Positions 52,514-59,351 are shown, counted from the stretch's first letter. The stretch: 64,000 bases of DNA from Intestinimonas timonensis (GCF_900626145.1 NZ_LR130817.1:397643-461642); one strand, 5' to 3'. A program made the numbers and translations. The notes: generated by a model from the sequence alone, not told the origin.

Positions 52514-53668
52514 TCAAGAATACATGGATTTCAGCTTATGAGAGGCAGTCACGATAGCCTCTGCCGCCTCGTGCATCTCATTAACAGTGGTATTGAACCC
52601 CATTGAAATACGCACAGTACAGGCCGCATCTTCATCAGACATTCCAATACCACGCAAAACGTGGGAGGATTTAGCACTGGCAGCGCTGCACGCAGAACCA
52701 GCAGAAAGGTAGATGTCCAGCTGATCCAACAGAAGAAGCAAAGATTCGCTGTTGACGCCAGGGATGGTCAGGCTGATGATGTTAGAAGAATAGTTCTCGC
52801 TATCACCGTTGATATAGAACTCCCCAGGCATTCTCAACCCCAAATCAGTCAAGAATGCGTCTCTGAGCAATCCCCACCGTAACTTCCAGTTCTGGAGACG
52901 CTCAGTAACGATTTCTGCTGCTTTGCCAATCCCTACAATTCCCGGAACGTTCTCAGTACCACCACGCATTCCGTTTTCCTGACCTCCACCAATAATCCAC
53001 GGGGATTTGCGGATAGAATTGCTGATGTAGAGCACACCAACACCCAGAGGAGCACCGAACTTATGACCGGACATGGAGCAGAAGTCAATTCCGCAGTCCT
53101 TCACGTTCATATTTACATGGCCTGCCGCCTGTACAGCATCGGCATGGAATACGGCGTGATACTTTTTGCAAAGGGTTCCGATTTCTTTCATGGGATTGAC
53201 AGTGCCCAGCTCATTATTTACCCACATGATAGAAACGGCGCGGATTGTATTATGGGTGCCATCCAGCAACTGTTCCAGATCATGTAGATCCACACTTCCA
53301 TCCTTATAGGTCTTAACGTAGCGGGTAGTAAAAGGATAGATATGTGAAGGACAGAAAATCCTATGGGCTAACGGTTCCAAAACTGAATCATGCTCAATTT
53401 TGGTTGTCAAAACTAAGTCACCACCAAAATTTTGCAACCACGCATTGTTCGACTCTGTGCCACCAGAGGTAAAGAACACCTCTGAGGGATCGGCACCAAT
53501 CATTTTGGCTACCTGGCGGCGGGCATTTTCAACAGCTTCACGAGCTTTGACCCCTTGGGTATGAATACTTCCGGGGTTGCCGACATGATCGGGCCGGAGC
53601 CAAGGGAGCATAGCTTCCAGAACCTCCGGGAAAACCGGAGCATTGGCAGCATTGTCGAGATATACCAC
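52514..53668 (-). CDS. Cysteine desulfurase (NifS/IscS-like)
   Basis: 384 residues. PLP enzyme that moves sulfur from cysteine to an enzyme persulfide. Lys203 in SMSGHKFGAPLG binds PLP; Cys327 in LSAGSACSAAS is the active thiol; HADAVQ is conserved. Start GTG 53668 follows AAAGGAG at the right distance. In a phage it could serve tRNA thiolation, DNA phosphorothioation with the PP-loop protein at 47.3 kb, or cluster assembly for NrdG and the nuclease. Confidence 0.92.
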   Translation of the reverse strand: MVYLDNAANAPVFPEVLEAMLPWLRPDHVGNPGSIHTQGVKAREAVENARRQVAKMIGADPSEVFFTSGGTESNNAWLQNFGGDLVLTTKIEHDSVLEPLAHRIFCPSHIYPFTTRYVKTYKDGSVDLHDLEQLLDGTHNTIRAVSIMWVNNELGTVNPMKEIGTLCKKYHAVFHADAVQAAGHVNMNVKDCGIDFCSMSGHKFGAPLGVGVLYISNSIRKSPWIIGGGQENGMRGGTENVPGIVGIGKAAEIVTERLQNWKLRWGLLRDAFLTDLGLRMPGEFYINGDSENYSSNIISLTIPGVNSESLLLLLDQLDIYLSAGSACSAASAKSSHVLRGIGMSDEDAACTVRISMGFNTTVNEMHEAAEAIVTASHKLKSMYS

Positions 53669-53687
53669 GTATTTCACTCCTTTGATA

Positions 53688-53742
53688 AAGGAGGCTCAGA
53701 GCGTAGACAGCTACTTGCTACTCTATCGTTCTGAGCCTCCTT
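53688..53742 (-). terminator. Hairpin between the DUF2828 and cysteine desulfurase genes
   Basis: AAGGAGGCTCAGA and TCTGAGCCTCCTT (53730-53742 and 53688-53700) form a perfect 13-base stem with a structured loop. The T run is weak and the stem carries an AGGAGG, so it may regulate rather than terminate. Confidence 0.55.
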
Positions 53743-53747
53743 AATGG

Positions 53748-53762
53748 TTTACTTTGTTGCTT
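53748..53762 (-). repeat. 15-base intergenic repeat, copy 8
   Basis: TTTACTTTGTTGCTT overlapping the DUF2828 stop codon and preceding a long hairpin. Confidence 0.75.
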
Positions 53763-55320
53763 ATGCGGAGATAATAGGACGAAGGGCATCGTCCACCTGC
53801 TGATACCGCTCCGCGTTGATGGCCTCCAACAGGCAGTCGTAAGGATCAGTCTGTCCGCTCATCACCATCTTGGCGATATTGACAGAGAATCCGCTGACCA
53901 GTGCCACACCCATATCGTTTTCCTTAACAGGGATAGTGCCGGTGCGACTGGCAACATTCCAGAAGACCAGCCGAGGCATCTTATATCCAGCAGCTTCATA
54001 CCGCTGAGAGATTTCCTCAAACAGACGGGGAGAAGGACGCCCATTGCATACATATCCCCATCCATTACTACGAACAGGGCCGCTTACGGCACAGCCGTTG
54101 AACTCCATATCAGAGATGATGAGGATATTGGCAGGTAAATCGTCCTGCTTCATATGATTGTTGATCGCCGTGGTAAGAACCAGATCAAATACAGCCTCGA
54201 TGTTAGTGCTACCACCAACATGGCAGCTATTACAGATGCCCAGCTTCTCTCGCAAATTCTTTCCTCGGCTCAGATCGACAAGCTGAGGATTCTCGGAAAA
54301 TGTCATGAACTGATCCTTAAACTGCCCGGAAGAGCGCTCGGCAAAGTAGATTGCCATAGCATTCGCTACCTCCAAGGGGCGAGCCTTGCTCCCGGGGATA
54401 GTTACCCATGTCATGCTGGCGCTGTCATCCTGGACGACCATAGTATTGCCACAACCCTCTACGGTATCAGGCAGATGCTTCCACAGCTCCTCAATAGTGT
54501 CGTCAACACCAGAAATGCAACGATACTTATTGACGATATCATGAGGGAACAACGTCCCAGCGTTGATCTTAGCATCGCCCTTCTTTACCTGGTCAAGAAA
54601 AGTGCGCCGGCGATCCTCGTCGTGGCGGAGGAAAGCACTGTTATACTGCAGGTTAGCACGAGAGGGGACACGCTGATAGTCGATCCCCTCCCACTGCTTG
54701 GCGGTCATCTGCTGCTCCACAACGAGCAGGTAACGGGAAAGATTGGCGAGGGTGTGCTGATACTGGCGCTCAGTCATGCCGACAGCCTTCCGCAAAATCT
54801 GGGCATAATGCCGAGTTTGTTTGGAAGAAGTCTTGCAGCGGGGCATCCACTTTGCCAGGAGAGAAATGGGCTTGTCCTCTGCCGCATTTTGGGCGTCGTC
54901 ATAAAGCTGCCCTTTGACCAGCCCAGTCACGCAGTCACGCACGGGCGTATCCAGCAGGCACCACAGATCGTCCCAGCGACCGTACTCAGGTACCAGTGCC
55001 ACCACAGGGGCGACGTACTCGGGAAACTCCTTCGCCAGAGGCACCATACAGGCACGGAACAGCCGGCGTTCGCCCAGGCCACCACGGACATCACGAGCAT
55101 AAAAGAGCCATTTCATTGCCATCAACTTGTCCTCGAAGAACGCCTTAGTGAAGCGCTGAGAGATGTCGTGCTCGCTGGCGCTACGGAGAGATGCCACAGC
55201 GAAATTGAGATCCAGGAGAGCCTTGCCGGTAGTGCGGAAGCCGACTGCACCGTTCTCGGTGACAGAGACATTGCACTCGTTATTCAGCGTGCTCTTGATC
55301 CCATCCATAAAGTTACTCAT
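53761..55320 (-). CDS. DUF2828 protein (TROVE plus vWA, Ro60-like)
   Basis: 519 residues. DUF2828 signature: TENGAVGFRTTGKALLDL, then WLFYARDVRGGLGERRLFRA (72-90) and PEYGRWDDLWCLL in a HEAT-like ring, followed by a vWA domain with the MIDAS VVQDDSASM (about 305). Ro-type proteins bind misfolded or non-coding RNAs, including tRNA-like Y RNAs. Its gene lies immediately downstream, in transcription order, of the interrupted tRNA cluster. SD AGGAGGTAAG. Binding to these tRNAs is inference. Confidence 0.85.
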   Translation of the reverse strand: MSNFMDGIKSTLNNECNVSVTENGAVGFRTTGKALLDLNFAVASLRSASEHDISQRFTKAFFEDKLMAMKWLFYARDVRGGLGERRLFRACMVPLAKEFPEYVAPVVALVPEYGRWDDLWCLLDTPVRDCVTGLVKGQLYDDAQNAAEDKPISLLAKWMPRCKTSSKQTRHYAQILRKAVGMTERQYQHTLANLSRYLLVVEQQMTAKQWEGIDYQRVPSRANLQYNSAFLRHDEDRRRTFLDQVKKGDAKINAGTLFPHDIVNKYRCISGVDDTIEELWKHLPDTVEGCGNTMVVQDDSASMTWVTIPGSKARPLEVANAMAIYFAERSSGQFKDQFMTFSENPQLVDLSRGKNLREKLGICNSCHVGGSTNIEAVFDLVLTTAINNHMKQDDLPANILIISDMEFNGCAVSGPVRSNGWGYVCNGRPSPRLFEEISQRYEAAGYKMPRLVFWNVASRTGTIPVKENDMGVALVSGFSVNIAKMVMSGQTDPYDCLLEAINAERYQQVDDALRPIISA

Positions 55321-55393
55321 TATCTCTTACCTCCTATATTGAGATACCCAGGACACACTTTTTATTTACTGTTGCTGTTTATGCCCAGAGAAA

Positions 55394-55517
55394 TGGAGCG
55401 GCAGGTAGGACTCGAACCTACGAATGGCAGCTTGGCTTCCTTGAACATTGCTGTTAGCGGAACTCCTCGTTTCGCATTGTAATAGGGCTGCTGTGTTGAC
55501 CACTTCACCACTGCCGC
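55394..55517 (-). tRNA. tRNA-Gly(GCC)-like gene interrupted in the anticodon loop
   Basis: Acceptor GCGGCAG/CTGCCGC with encoded CCA, D arm with GTGGT, anticodon stem GCAGC/GCTGC, T arm GTAGG-TTCGAGT-CCTAC. The anticodon loop is 55 bases instead of 7; taking GCCAA as its 3' end leaves a 48-base insertion (about 55,437-55,484) containing AATGCG ... CGCTAACAGCAA. After removal position 33 would be C rather than U, so the exact junction or identity is uncertain. Confidence 0.8.
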
Positions 55518-55656
55518 ATGAAGCTCGTCTTTCCGAGCCGTCACAACCCAGTTCAAGATATTTGGGTTGAATATCTGGCGTTTATCGTCAGCATAGACAT
55601 AAACGATCCCAAAGCCCTATGCCTATCCGCCCATTAGCAGGGGCGGCTTCTGCTTG

Positions 55657-55773
55657 TGCCAGGGGTGGGACTCGAACCCACGACCACGGGATTAACAGTC
55701 CATAGAAAGTTGCTGTAAGCGTCTCAACAAGACACGCATTAGTACGCGCTCTGTCCGACTGAGCTACCCTGGC
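55657..55773 (-). tRNA. tRNA-Asn(GTT) interrupted by a 43-base insertion
   Basis: Exon 1 is 55,745-55,773 and exon 2 is 55,657-55,701. Joining them gives a flawless 74-base tRNA: acceptor GCCAGGG/CCCTGGC, D arm GCTC/GAGC, anticodon arm CGGGA-CTGTTAA-TCCCG, variable TGGTC, T arm GTGGG-TTCGAGT-CCCAC. The insertion 55,702-55,744 splits the 5' strand of the anticodon stem between its second and third base pair; no other junction restores the fold. It holds AATGCG, a hairpin, then CGCTTACAGCAA. No encoded CCA. Confidence 0.9.
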
Positions 55774-55800
55774 GTACGCCCCGCCGTAGCGGGGCTATTT
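55774..55800. other. Hairpin upstream of the tRNA-Asn
   Basis: GCCCCGC/GCGGGGC with a four-base loop followed by TATTTT on the plus strand. On the minus strand it precedes the tRNA 5' end and might guide processing. Confidence 0.5.
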
Positions 55801-55826
55801 TGCATGACCCCTCTTATGTGCATTTT

Positions 55827-55994
55827 CTACTCAAACCCAGCCGTATAATACGGCAAACAGTTATACCGATCGGTTCGGCTTCCCGCACTATTATGGCTGG
55901 CGGCGAACCAGGTTTTCACCGTACTGTAAATTATCGGGGTCGAGATAATGACATACGGCAAGGAACAACAGACAAGCAAACCCATATTCAACAT
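55827..55994 (-). CDS. Small hydrophobic protein between tRNA genes
   Basis: 55 residues (MLNMGLLVCCSLPYVIISTP, then a polar tail). A good AGGAGGTG lies 10 bases before ATG 55994. One membrane helix at about 4-25. Not recognised. Confidence 0.4.
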   Translation of the reverse strand: MLNMGLLVCCSLPYVIISTPIIYSTVKTWFAASHNSAGSRTDRYNCLPYYTAGFE

Positions 55995-56041
55995 TAGTCT
56001 GTTGCACCTCCTTTTTTTGTGGCTACACTAAGTAGCTTGTT

Positions 56042-56165
56042 GCAAGGAGTGGGACTCGAACCCACGACAATCAGTTCCCTTTTTACATAGCTGTTAGCGC
56101 AACTGGGGGAGGGGAACGTTACGCATTTTTTATACTGGTGCTCTACCAACTGAGCTATCCTTGCA
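56042..56165 (-). tRNA. tRNA-Pro-like gene interrupted in the anticodon loop
   Basis: Acceptor GCAAGGA/TCCTTGC, D arm GCTC-AGTTGGTA-GAGC, anticodon stem CCAGT/ACTGA (one mismatch), T arm GTGGG-TTCGAGT-CCCAC. Loop is 58 bases; removing about 51 (56,081-56,131) can leave ATAGGGA, anticodon AGG, with U33 in place. The A-rich edges make the junction ambiguous, so the identity is tentative. The insertion has AATGCG and CGCTAACAGC. Confidence 0.7.
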
Positions 56166-56532
56166 TGGCGGGAGGCTTTTTCATTGCTGTCTGCGTTGCT
56201 CTGTACGCATACGAATACGGAAACCTCCCAGAAACCGCTATATCCGTAAAATGGCTCTTTGCCACGTGTGCGGGACACATTCTCATTTCCAAAGCAGGTA
56301 ATGTTGATGGTTGCTGTTAGTGCCCCATTTCGTTACTGTTCATTCATCGTCGCATTCATCACTATACTGTCATCCGAAGATGACTTAGGGCTTGTCTCGT
56401 ATTCTATTCATGGCTTCCTCCACATACCCGGCGCTGGACGCCGCTGCCGCTGATCACTTTGAATCACAGAACGATAGCCAGGAACTTCTTCATGACACAC
56501 ACAACCCTTCTTATAGATTGATGACGGTTTTT
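56166..56532 (-). other. Non-coding stretch with a free-standing copy of the tRNA-insertion core
   Basis: No convincing gene. It holds AATGCG (56,351-56,356) and CACTAACAGCAA (56,311-56,322), like the tRNA insertions but without a recognisable tRNA around it; a GTCATC-TTCG-GATGAC hairpin (56,369-56,384); and very short frames, including one of nine codons MKKFLAIVL. Could be a decayed tRNA or a separate RNA. Confidence 0.4.
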
Positions 56533-56644
56533 TTAGGAGCTACGGAGTCGAACCGTAAGCAAAAGTTTTGCAGACTTTCAAGGTAAAATTGCTGTGCGTG
56601 TCCACCGTCGATTACACGTTATGAGCTGCCACCGGACGCTCCCA
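56533..56644 (-). tRNA. tRNA-Cys(GCA)-like gene, interrupted and atypical
   Basis: 3' part is clear: anticodon arm AAAGT-CTGCAAA-ACTTT (GCA, Cys), T arm TACGG-TTCGACT-CCGTA, acceptor GCTCCTA pairing with TGGGAGC (one G-T) at the 5' end. Total 112 bases, about 40 too long. The extra bases lie before the anticodon stem and contain CGTGT ... ACACG CACAGCAA. A normal D arm cannot be drawn, so it may be a tRNA-like (Y-RNA-type) molecule instead. Confidence 0.5.
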
Positions 56645-56727
56645 TGTCGCCCGTCTTTCCGGGCCGTCAGCGGTCTTTCCCGCCGTCAGAGAGAGGAGGT
56701 GATAAAGAGTTCGCCGCTATTGCGGCT

Positions 56728-56818
56728 TGGCGGAGGGGATGGGACTCGAACCCACACACCCTTTCGGATTACTAACAGTTTAGCAAACTGCTTCCTTACC
56801 AGTTAGGATTACCCCTCC
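56728..56818 (-). tRNA. tRNA-Ser(GCT), uninterrupted
   Basis: 91 bases with encoded CCA. Acceptor GGAGGGG/CCCCTCC, anticodon loop TTGCTAA with stem CAGT/ACTG, long variable arm with ATCC-GAAA-GG, T arm GTGGG-TTCGAGT-CCCA. It shows that not every tRNA in the cluster carries an insertion. Confidence 0.92.
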
Positions 56819-56830
56819 ACGCTTTTCAAC

Positions 56831-56887
56831 GAGACGCATTGAGTCAAAGTAAAAGTTTGATAGTTGTAAAATTGCTGTTAGCGCCTC
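56831..56887 (-). ncRNA. Circularly permuted copy of the tRNA-insertion core
   Basis: On the minus strand GAGGCGC-TAACAGCAA opens and AATGCG-TCTC closes the element, pairing GAGGCGC with GCGTCTC; order is reversed relative to the tRNA insertions. The enclosed part has a TCAAA-CTTTTAC-TTTGA hairpin with a 7-base, anticodon-like loop. No flanking tRNA halves are seen. Confidence 0.4.
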
Positions 56888-56913
56888 ATGCTCCGGTTGG
56901 TCAACCGAATGAA

Positions 56914-57219
56914 TTACTCACTCACGCTCTCTGCGGGACTGGTATCCAGGAGCTTTGCGAAGTTGGCGATGATAGCGGTATTGTTCTTCCGCTGCTGGGA
57001 CATGGCGGCGCGTGTCGCGGCCAGTTCCTTGGAATAGGTGTCGATCTCAGCCAGGTCGTTGTCGATCTGCTGGTTGATACCCTCCAGCTCATTCATTGTT
57101 CTGGTAACGATGTCTACCGCCTCGCTTGCCTGACGAGCCAGACGAGCAACCTCAGTCTGCTTTTCCTGCAGGAGATCGCGGGTGACAGGTACGGGGACGG
57201 CGTTTTTACGGAATTTCAT
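56914..57219 (-). CDS. Coiled-coil phage protein
   Basis: 101 residues, mostly one long helix (VTRDLLQEKQTEVARLARQASEAVDIV and on). Not recognised. Start 57219 after GAGGAGTGAAAGC; preceded by a 15-base repeat. Last protein gene before the tRNA cluster. Confidence 0.6.
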   Translation of the reverse strand: MKFRKNAVPVPVTRDLLQEKQTEVARLARQASEAVDIVTRTMNELEGINQQIDNDLAEIDTYSKELAATRAAMSQQRKNNTAIIANFAKLLDTSPAESVSE

Positions 57220-57244
57220 TGCTTTCACTCCTCTTACAGAATAA

Positions 57245-57259
57245 TTTTCTTTGTTGCTA
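57245..57259 (-). repeat. 15-base intergenic repeat, copy 9
   Basis: TTTTCTTTGTTGCTA in the leader of the coiled-coil gene. Confidence 0.8.
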
Positions 57260-57267
57260 TCCAAGAA

Positions 57268-57289
57268 CTAAATGGCCGAAGCCATTTAG
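57268..57289 (-). terminator. Hairpin overlapping the stop of the integrase-like regulator gene
   Basis: CTAAATGGC and GCCATTTAG form a 9-base stem with a UUCG loop on the minus strand, then TTCTTGG. Partial terminator or stabiliser. Confidence 0.6.
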
Positions 57290-58203
57290 TAGAATAGTTG
57301 CTTATAGAGCTTGTAGTCTCTGATCCGGGCTGTGTGCTTGACCTTGCTGGACAGATCCTCACAGAACACCTTAGACGCAAACTCCGGGTCTTCCAGATTG
57401 AACTGGGTACTCTCGCATTCCAGCAGATGAGCACGGTAGAATATACCGGACTGGTGTATTACGTTGTACCGTAGCGAGTAGGCACCGTCCATCAGGGTAT
57501 TCAGACGATTTACCAGACCCTGCATCTTAGAGACGTTGATCTTGCTGTTCCGCTCCGTCCGAATTAGGTTATCTGAATAGACATAGGCACGGAAGATTAC
57601 GCCTCTGGCCTGCTGGTAGTATCCCTCTGCATCCCTCAGACGCTTGAATATCTGCAAGATTTCAAACGGCATCTCGGTCTTCTCACCGTTTATCATCACG
57701 CCGTCATCAAGCACATCTTCCTTGGGGAAATTGATGATCTGCTCTTCGGTCAATCCAAACCAAGCCAGGTAAAGAATTACAGCGGGCAGGTCAAACAAGG
57801 TTTCATCGTAGCACTCGGACACTTTGATGGAATCCTGGATTGCCTGGTGGAGCATACCCAAGTTCTTGTAGTATTGCACTCCGCTGGTCTCGTTGATTTT
57901 CAGGTCGTCCACAGTGACGGAGGCCAAAATGCTTTCCTGTTCTGCCGGCAGCACGCCATTGGCAATCAGGTATCGCACATAGCTCATCACATGGCTTTTA
58001 TAGTTGAAGAAAATGCTGGTGTGACGAACCCTCATGGAGTTGAACATGGACACATACTGTTCCTTAGTAAAGCCATTGTCCAGCGATTGGCCTGTCTGCT
58101 CTTCATAGGCCAGAACCTTTTTCCAGGCGATATCAAAGTTTTTCTTGACGCCTACCTTAGCATAGCCGCCGTCCGGGTCTTCAAAGAATTTGTTACGGAT
58201 CAT
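57286..58203 (-). CDS. Integrase-fold protein, possibly MrpR-like regulator
   Basis: 305 residues. Resembles the catalytic part of tyrosine recombinases (LPAVILYLAWFGLTEEQIINF) but I find no complete R-HxxR-Y set; the C-terminus ends RIRDYKLYKQLFY. The SPbeta repressor MrpR is such a degenerate recombinase. First gene after its own promoter at 58,245-58,273. Assignment as a regulator is inference. Confidence 0.5.
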   Translation of the reverse strand: MIRNKFFEDPDGGYAKVGVKKNFDIAWKKVLAYEEQTGQSLDNGFTKEQYVSMFNSMRVRHTSIFFNYKSHVMSYVRYLIANGVLPAEQESILASVTVDDLKINETSGVQYYKNLGMLHQAIQDSIKVSECYDETLFDLPAVILYLAWFGLTEEQIINFPKEDVLDDGVMINGEKTEMPFEILQIFKRLRDAEGYYQQARGVIFRAYVYSDNLIRTERNSKINVSKMQGLVNRLNTLMDGAYSLRYNVIHQSGIFYRAHLLECESTQFNLEDPEFASKVFCEDLSSKVKHTARIRDYKLYKQLFY

Positions 58204-58230
58204 ATTCCCCTCTCCAATCCGTTCAAATCA

Positions 58231-58245
58231 TTTTCTATGTTGCTA
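58231..58245 (-). repeat. 15-base intergenic repeat, copy 10
   Basis: TTTTCTATGTTGCTA beginning at the -10 box of the integrase-like regulator promoter. Confidence 0.75.
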
Positions 58246-58273
58246 TCTTACCATACGTAGCTGAGATTGTCAA
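58245..58273 (-). promoter_or_regulatory. Promoter of the integrase-like regulator gene
   Basis: On the minus strand TTGACA (58273-58268), 17 bases, TAAGAT (58250-58245). A 15-base repeat (58,231-58,245) starts at the -10 box, so the repeat would be at the 5' end of the mRNA. Confidence 0.8.
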
Positions 58274-58324
58274 TAGCAAACAAGAAAATTATTTGCGAAA
58301 TTTTTCGGGGACATCCGCTTCGCC

Positions 58325-58786
58325 TCACTCTGTCGCCGGCACGTCCATCATATGCTTACACAGGAACTCACGATCCGTTACGGACAGGGAAGAGAGGATT
58401 GTCAACAGCCGATCCGGGCCGGTCACGATCTTTCTCCATTCCGTATAATGAGCTTGCCACACACCGAGCCAATATTGAGCAAGGCCGGTAGCGTCTTGGT
58501 TTTGCTTGAAAAACCCATCCAGCAAAGCGATAATCTCTTCACTGGACGCTTCGAGAGGACGCTTGATATCCTTGCCCTTCCCATGCGCAACCAGAACCAA
58601 GCGTGCGCCTTGAGCCAGCTGGACGTTGAGGTAGACATAGGCACCAGAGGACGCTGACATCTGTACGGGGAGGACACCAGTGTACGGGAGCTTAATGTCC
58701 GTCTCGCTGATACTCCGCATCCCCACGGCGCTTACATCTAAATCATATTTGCCGAAGTTTGCTGCCATACTGTTTACGATGTGCAT
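58325..58786 (-). CDS. Hypothetical early phage protein
   Basis: 153 residues, first gene after the major leftward promoter. Not recognised; beta-rich N-terminal half with VQLAQGARLVLVAHGKGKDIKRPLEASSEEII. Start 58786 follows GGAGGCGCG. Position suggests an early regulatory role. Confidence 0.6.
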   Translation of the reverse strand: MHIVNSMAANFGKYDLDVSAVGMRSISETDIKLPYTGVLPVQMSASSGAYVYLNVQLAQGARLVLVAHGKGKDIKRPLEASSEEIIALLDGFFKQNQDATGLAQYWLGVWQAHYTEWRKIVTGPDRLLTILSSLSVTDREFLCKHMMDVPATE

Positions 58787-58814
58787 TTTTACGCGCCTCC
58801 AAATAAGTATTAGG

Positions 58815-58843
58815 TTGACTAAACTGAAAACGTGTGATATGAT
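58815..58843 (+). promoter_or_regulatory. Rightward promoter toward the repressor gene
   Basis: TTGACT (58815-58820), 17 bases, TATGAT (58838-58843). The first palindromic operator begins 11 bases downstream. Confidence 0.7.
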
Positions 58844-58854
58844 ATAATCAACTT

Positions 58855-58870
58855 CACGAATATGTTCGTG
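58855..58870. promoter_or_regulatory. Operator O1
   Basis: Palindrome CACGAA-TATG-TTCGTG, just downstream of the leftward promoter's -10 box and of the rightward promoter, so binding would block both. Confidence 0.8.
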
Positions 58871-58880
58871 TCTGGCATTT

Positions 58881-58909
58881 ACTATACCAGCTTGTTTTCG
58901 TGCTGTCAA
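58881..58909 (-). promoter_or_regulatory. Major leftward early promoter
   Basis: On the minus strand TTGACA (58909-58904), 17 bases, TATAGT (58886-58881). The spacer holds a half operator CACGAA; O1 and O2 flank the promoter. Drives the leftward array. Confidence 0.88.
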
Positions 58910-58917
58910 GTGCTTTT

Positions 58918-58933
58918 CACGAAAAAATTCGTG
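58918..58933. promoter_or_regulatory. Operator O2
   Basis: Palindrome CACGAA-AAAA-TTCGTG, same half-sites and spacing as O1, upstream of the leftward -35 box and 32 bases before the repressor start. Confidence 0.8.
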
Positions 58934-58964
58934 ACATTCAAATTCTCTGTTTGGAGGTTGTGTT

Positions 58965-59351
58965 ATGGACTCTGTCATTTTTACAAGGATTAAAGAATTG
59001 TGTGCTGAAAATAACATCACAATCAACAAACTGGAATACGAACTTGGTATGAGCCAATATTCTATTGGAAGGTGGAAAAGCTCTACCTCTCCAACCATTG
59101 ATAAAATCTCCAAGATCGCCGAGTATTTCCATGTCTCCATTGACTACCTGGTAGGCGCTTCTAATGTGCGCTCTACTGCCGATACCATGCTTGGCGACCC
59201 CGACTATATTACCCTCCAGCGAGCCAGAGAGCGCATGACTGAGCAGGATAGAAACCGCATGATGGGTATTCTGAAAATCGGATTTGACTACGCTTTTTCC
59301 GATGAGAATAATCCGCAGCAGAAGAAGTCCGTTTTATTGGACACGGAATAA
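58965..59351 (+). CDS. XRE-family repressor (CI-like)
   Basis: 128 residues. N-terminal HTH (IKELCAENNITINKLEYELGMSQYSIGRWKSSTSPTIDKISKIAEYFHVSIDYL), short C-terminal part without a peptidase domain. Probable lysogeny repressor of the two operators just upstream. TTTGGAGG precedes the start. Paired with the ImmA-like protease downstream, as in ICEBs1-type switches. Confidence 0.9.
   Translation: MDSVIFTRIKELCAENNITINKLEYELGMSQYSIGRWKSSTSPTIDKISKIAEYFHVSIDYLVGASNVRSTADTMLGDPDYITLQRARERMTEQDRNRMMGILKIGFDYAFSDENNPQQKKSVLLDTE

Noticed and set aside
55394..56165. Group I or group II introns in the tRNAs
   Set aside because: Insertions of 43-51 bases cannot hold the catalytic cores, and no GTGYG start or P7-like pairing is seen.
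55994..56278. 94-codon minus-strand frame across the tRNA-Pro-like gene
   Set aside because: Its protein contains the well-known artefact ARIAQLVEH produced by translating a tRNA; not a gene.
26420..58245. CRISPR array from the ten 15-base repeats
   Set aside because: Copies are kilobases apart, short, and lie at gene ends; there are no spacers and no cas genes.
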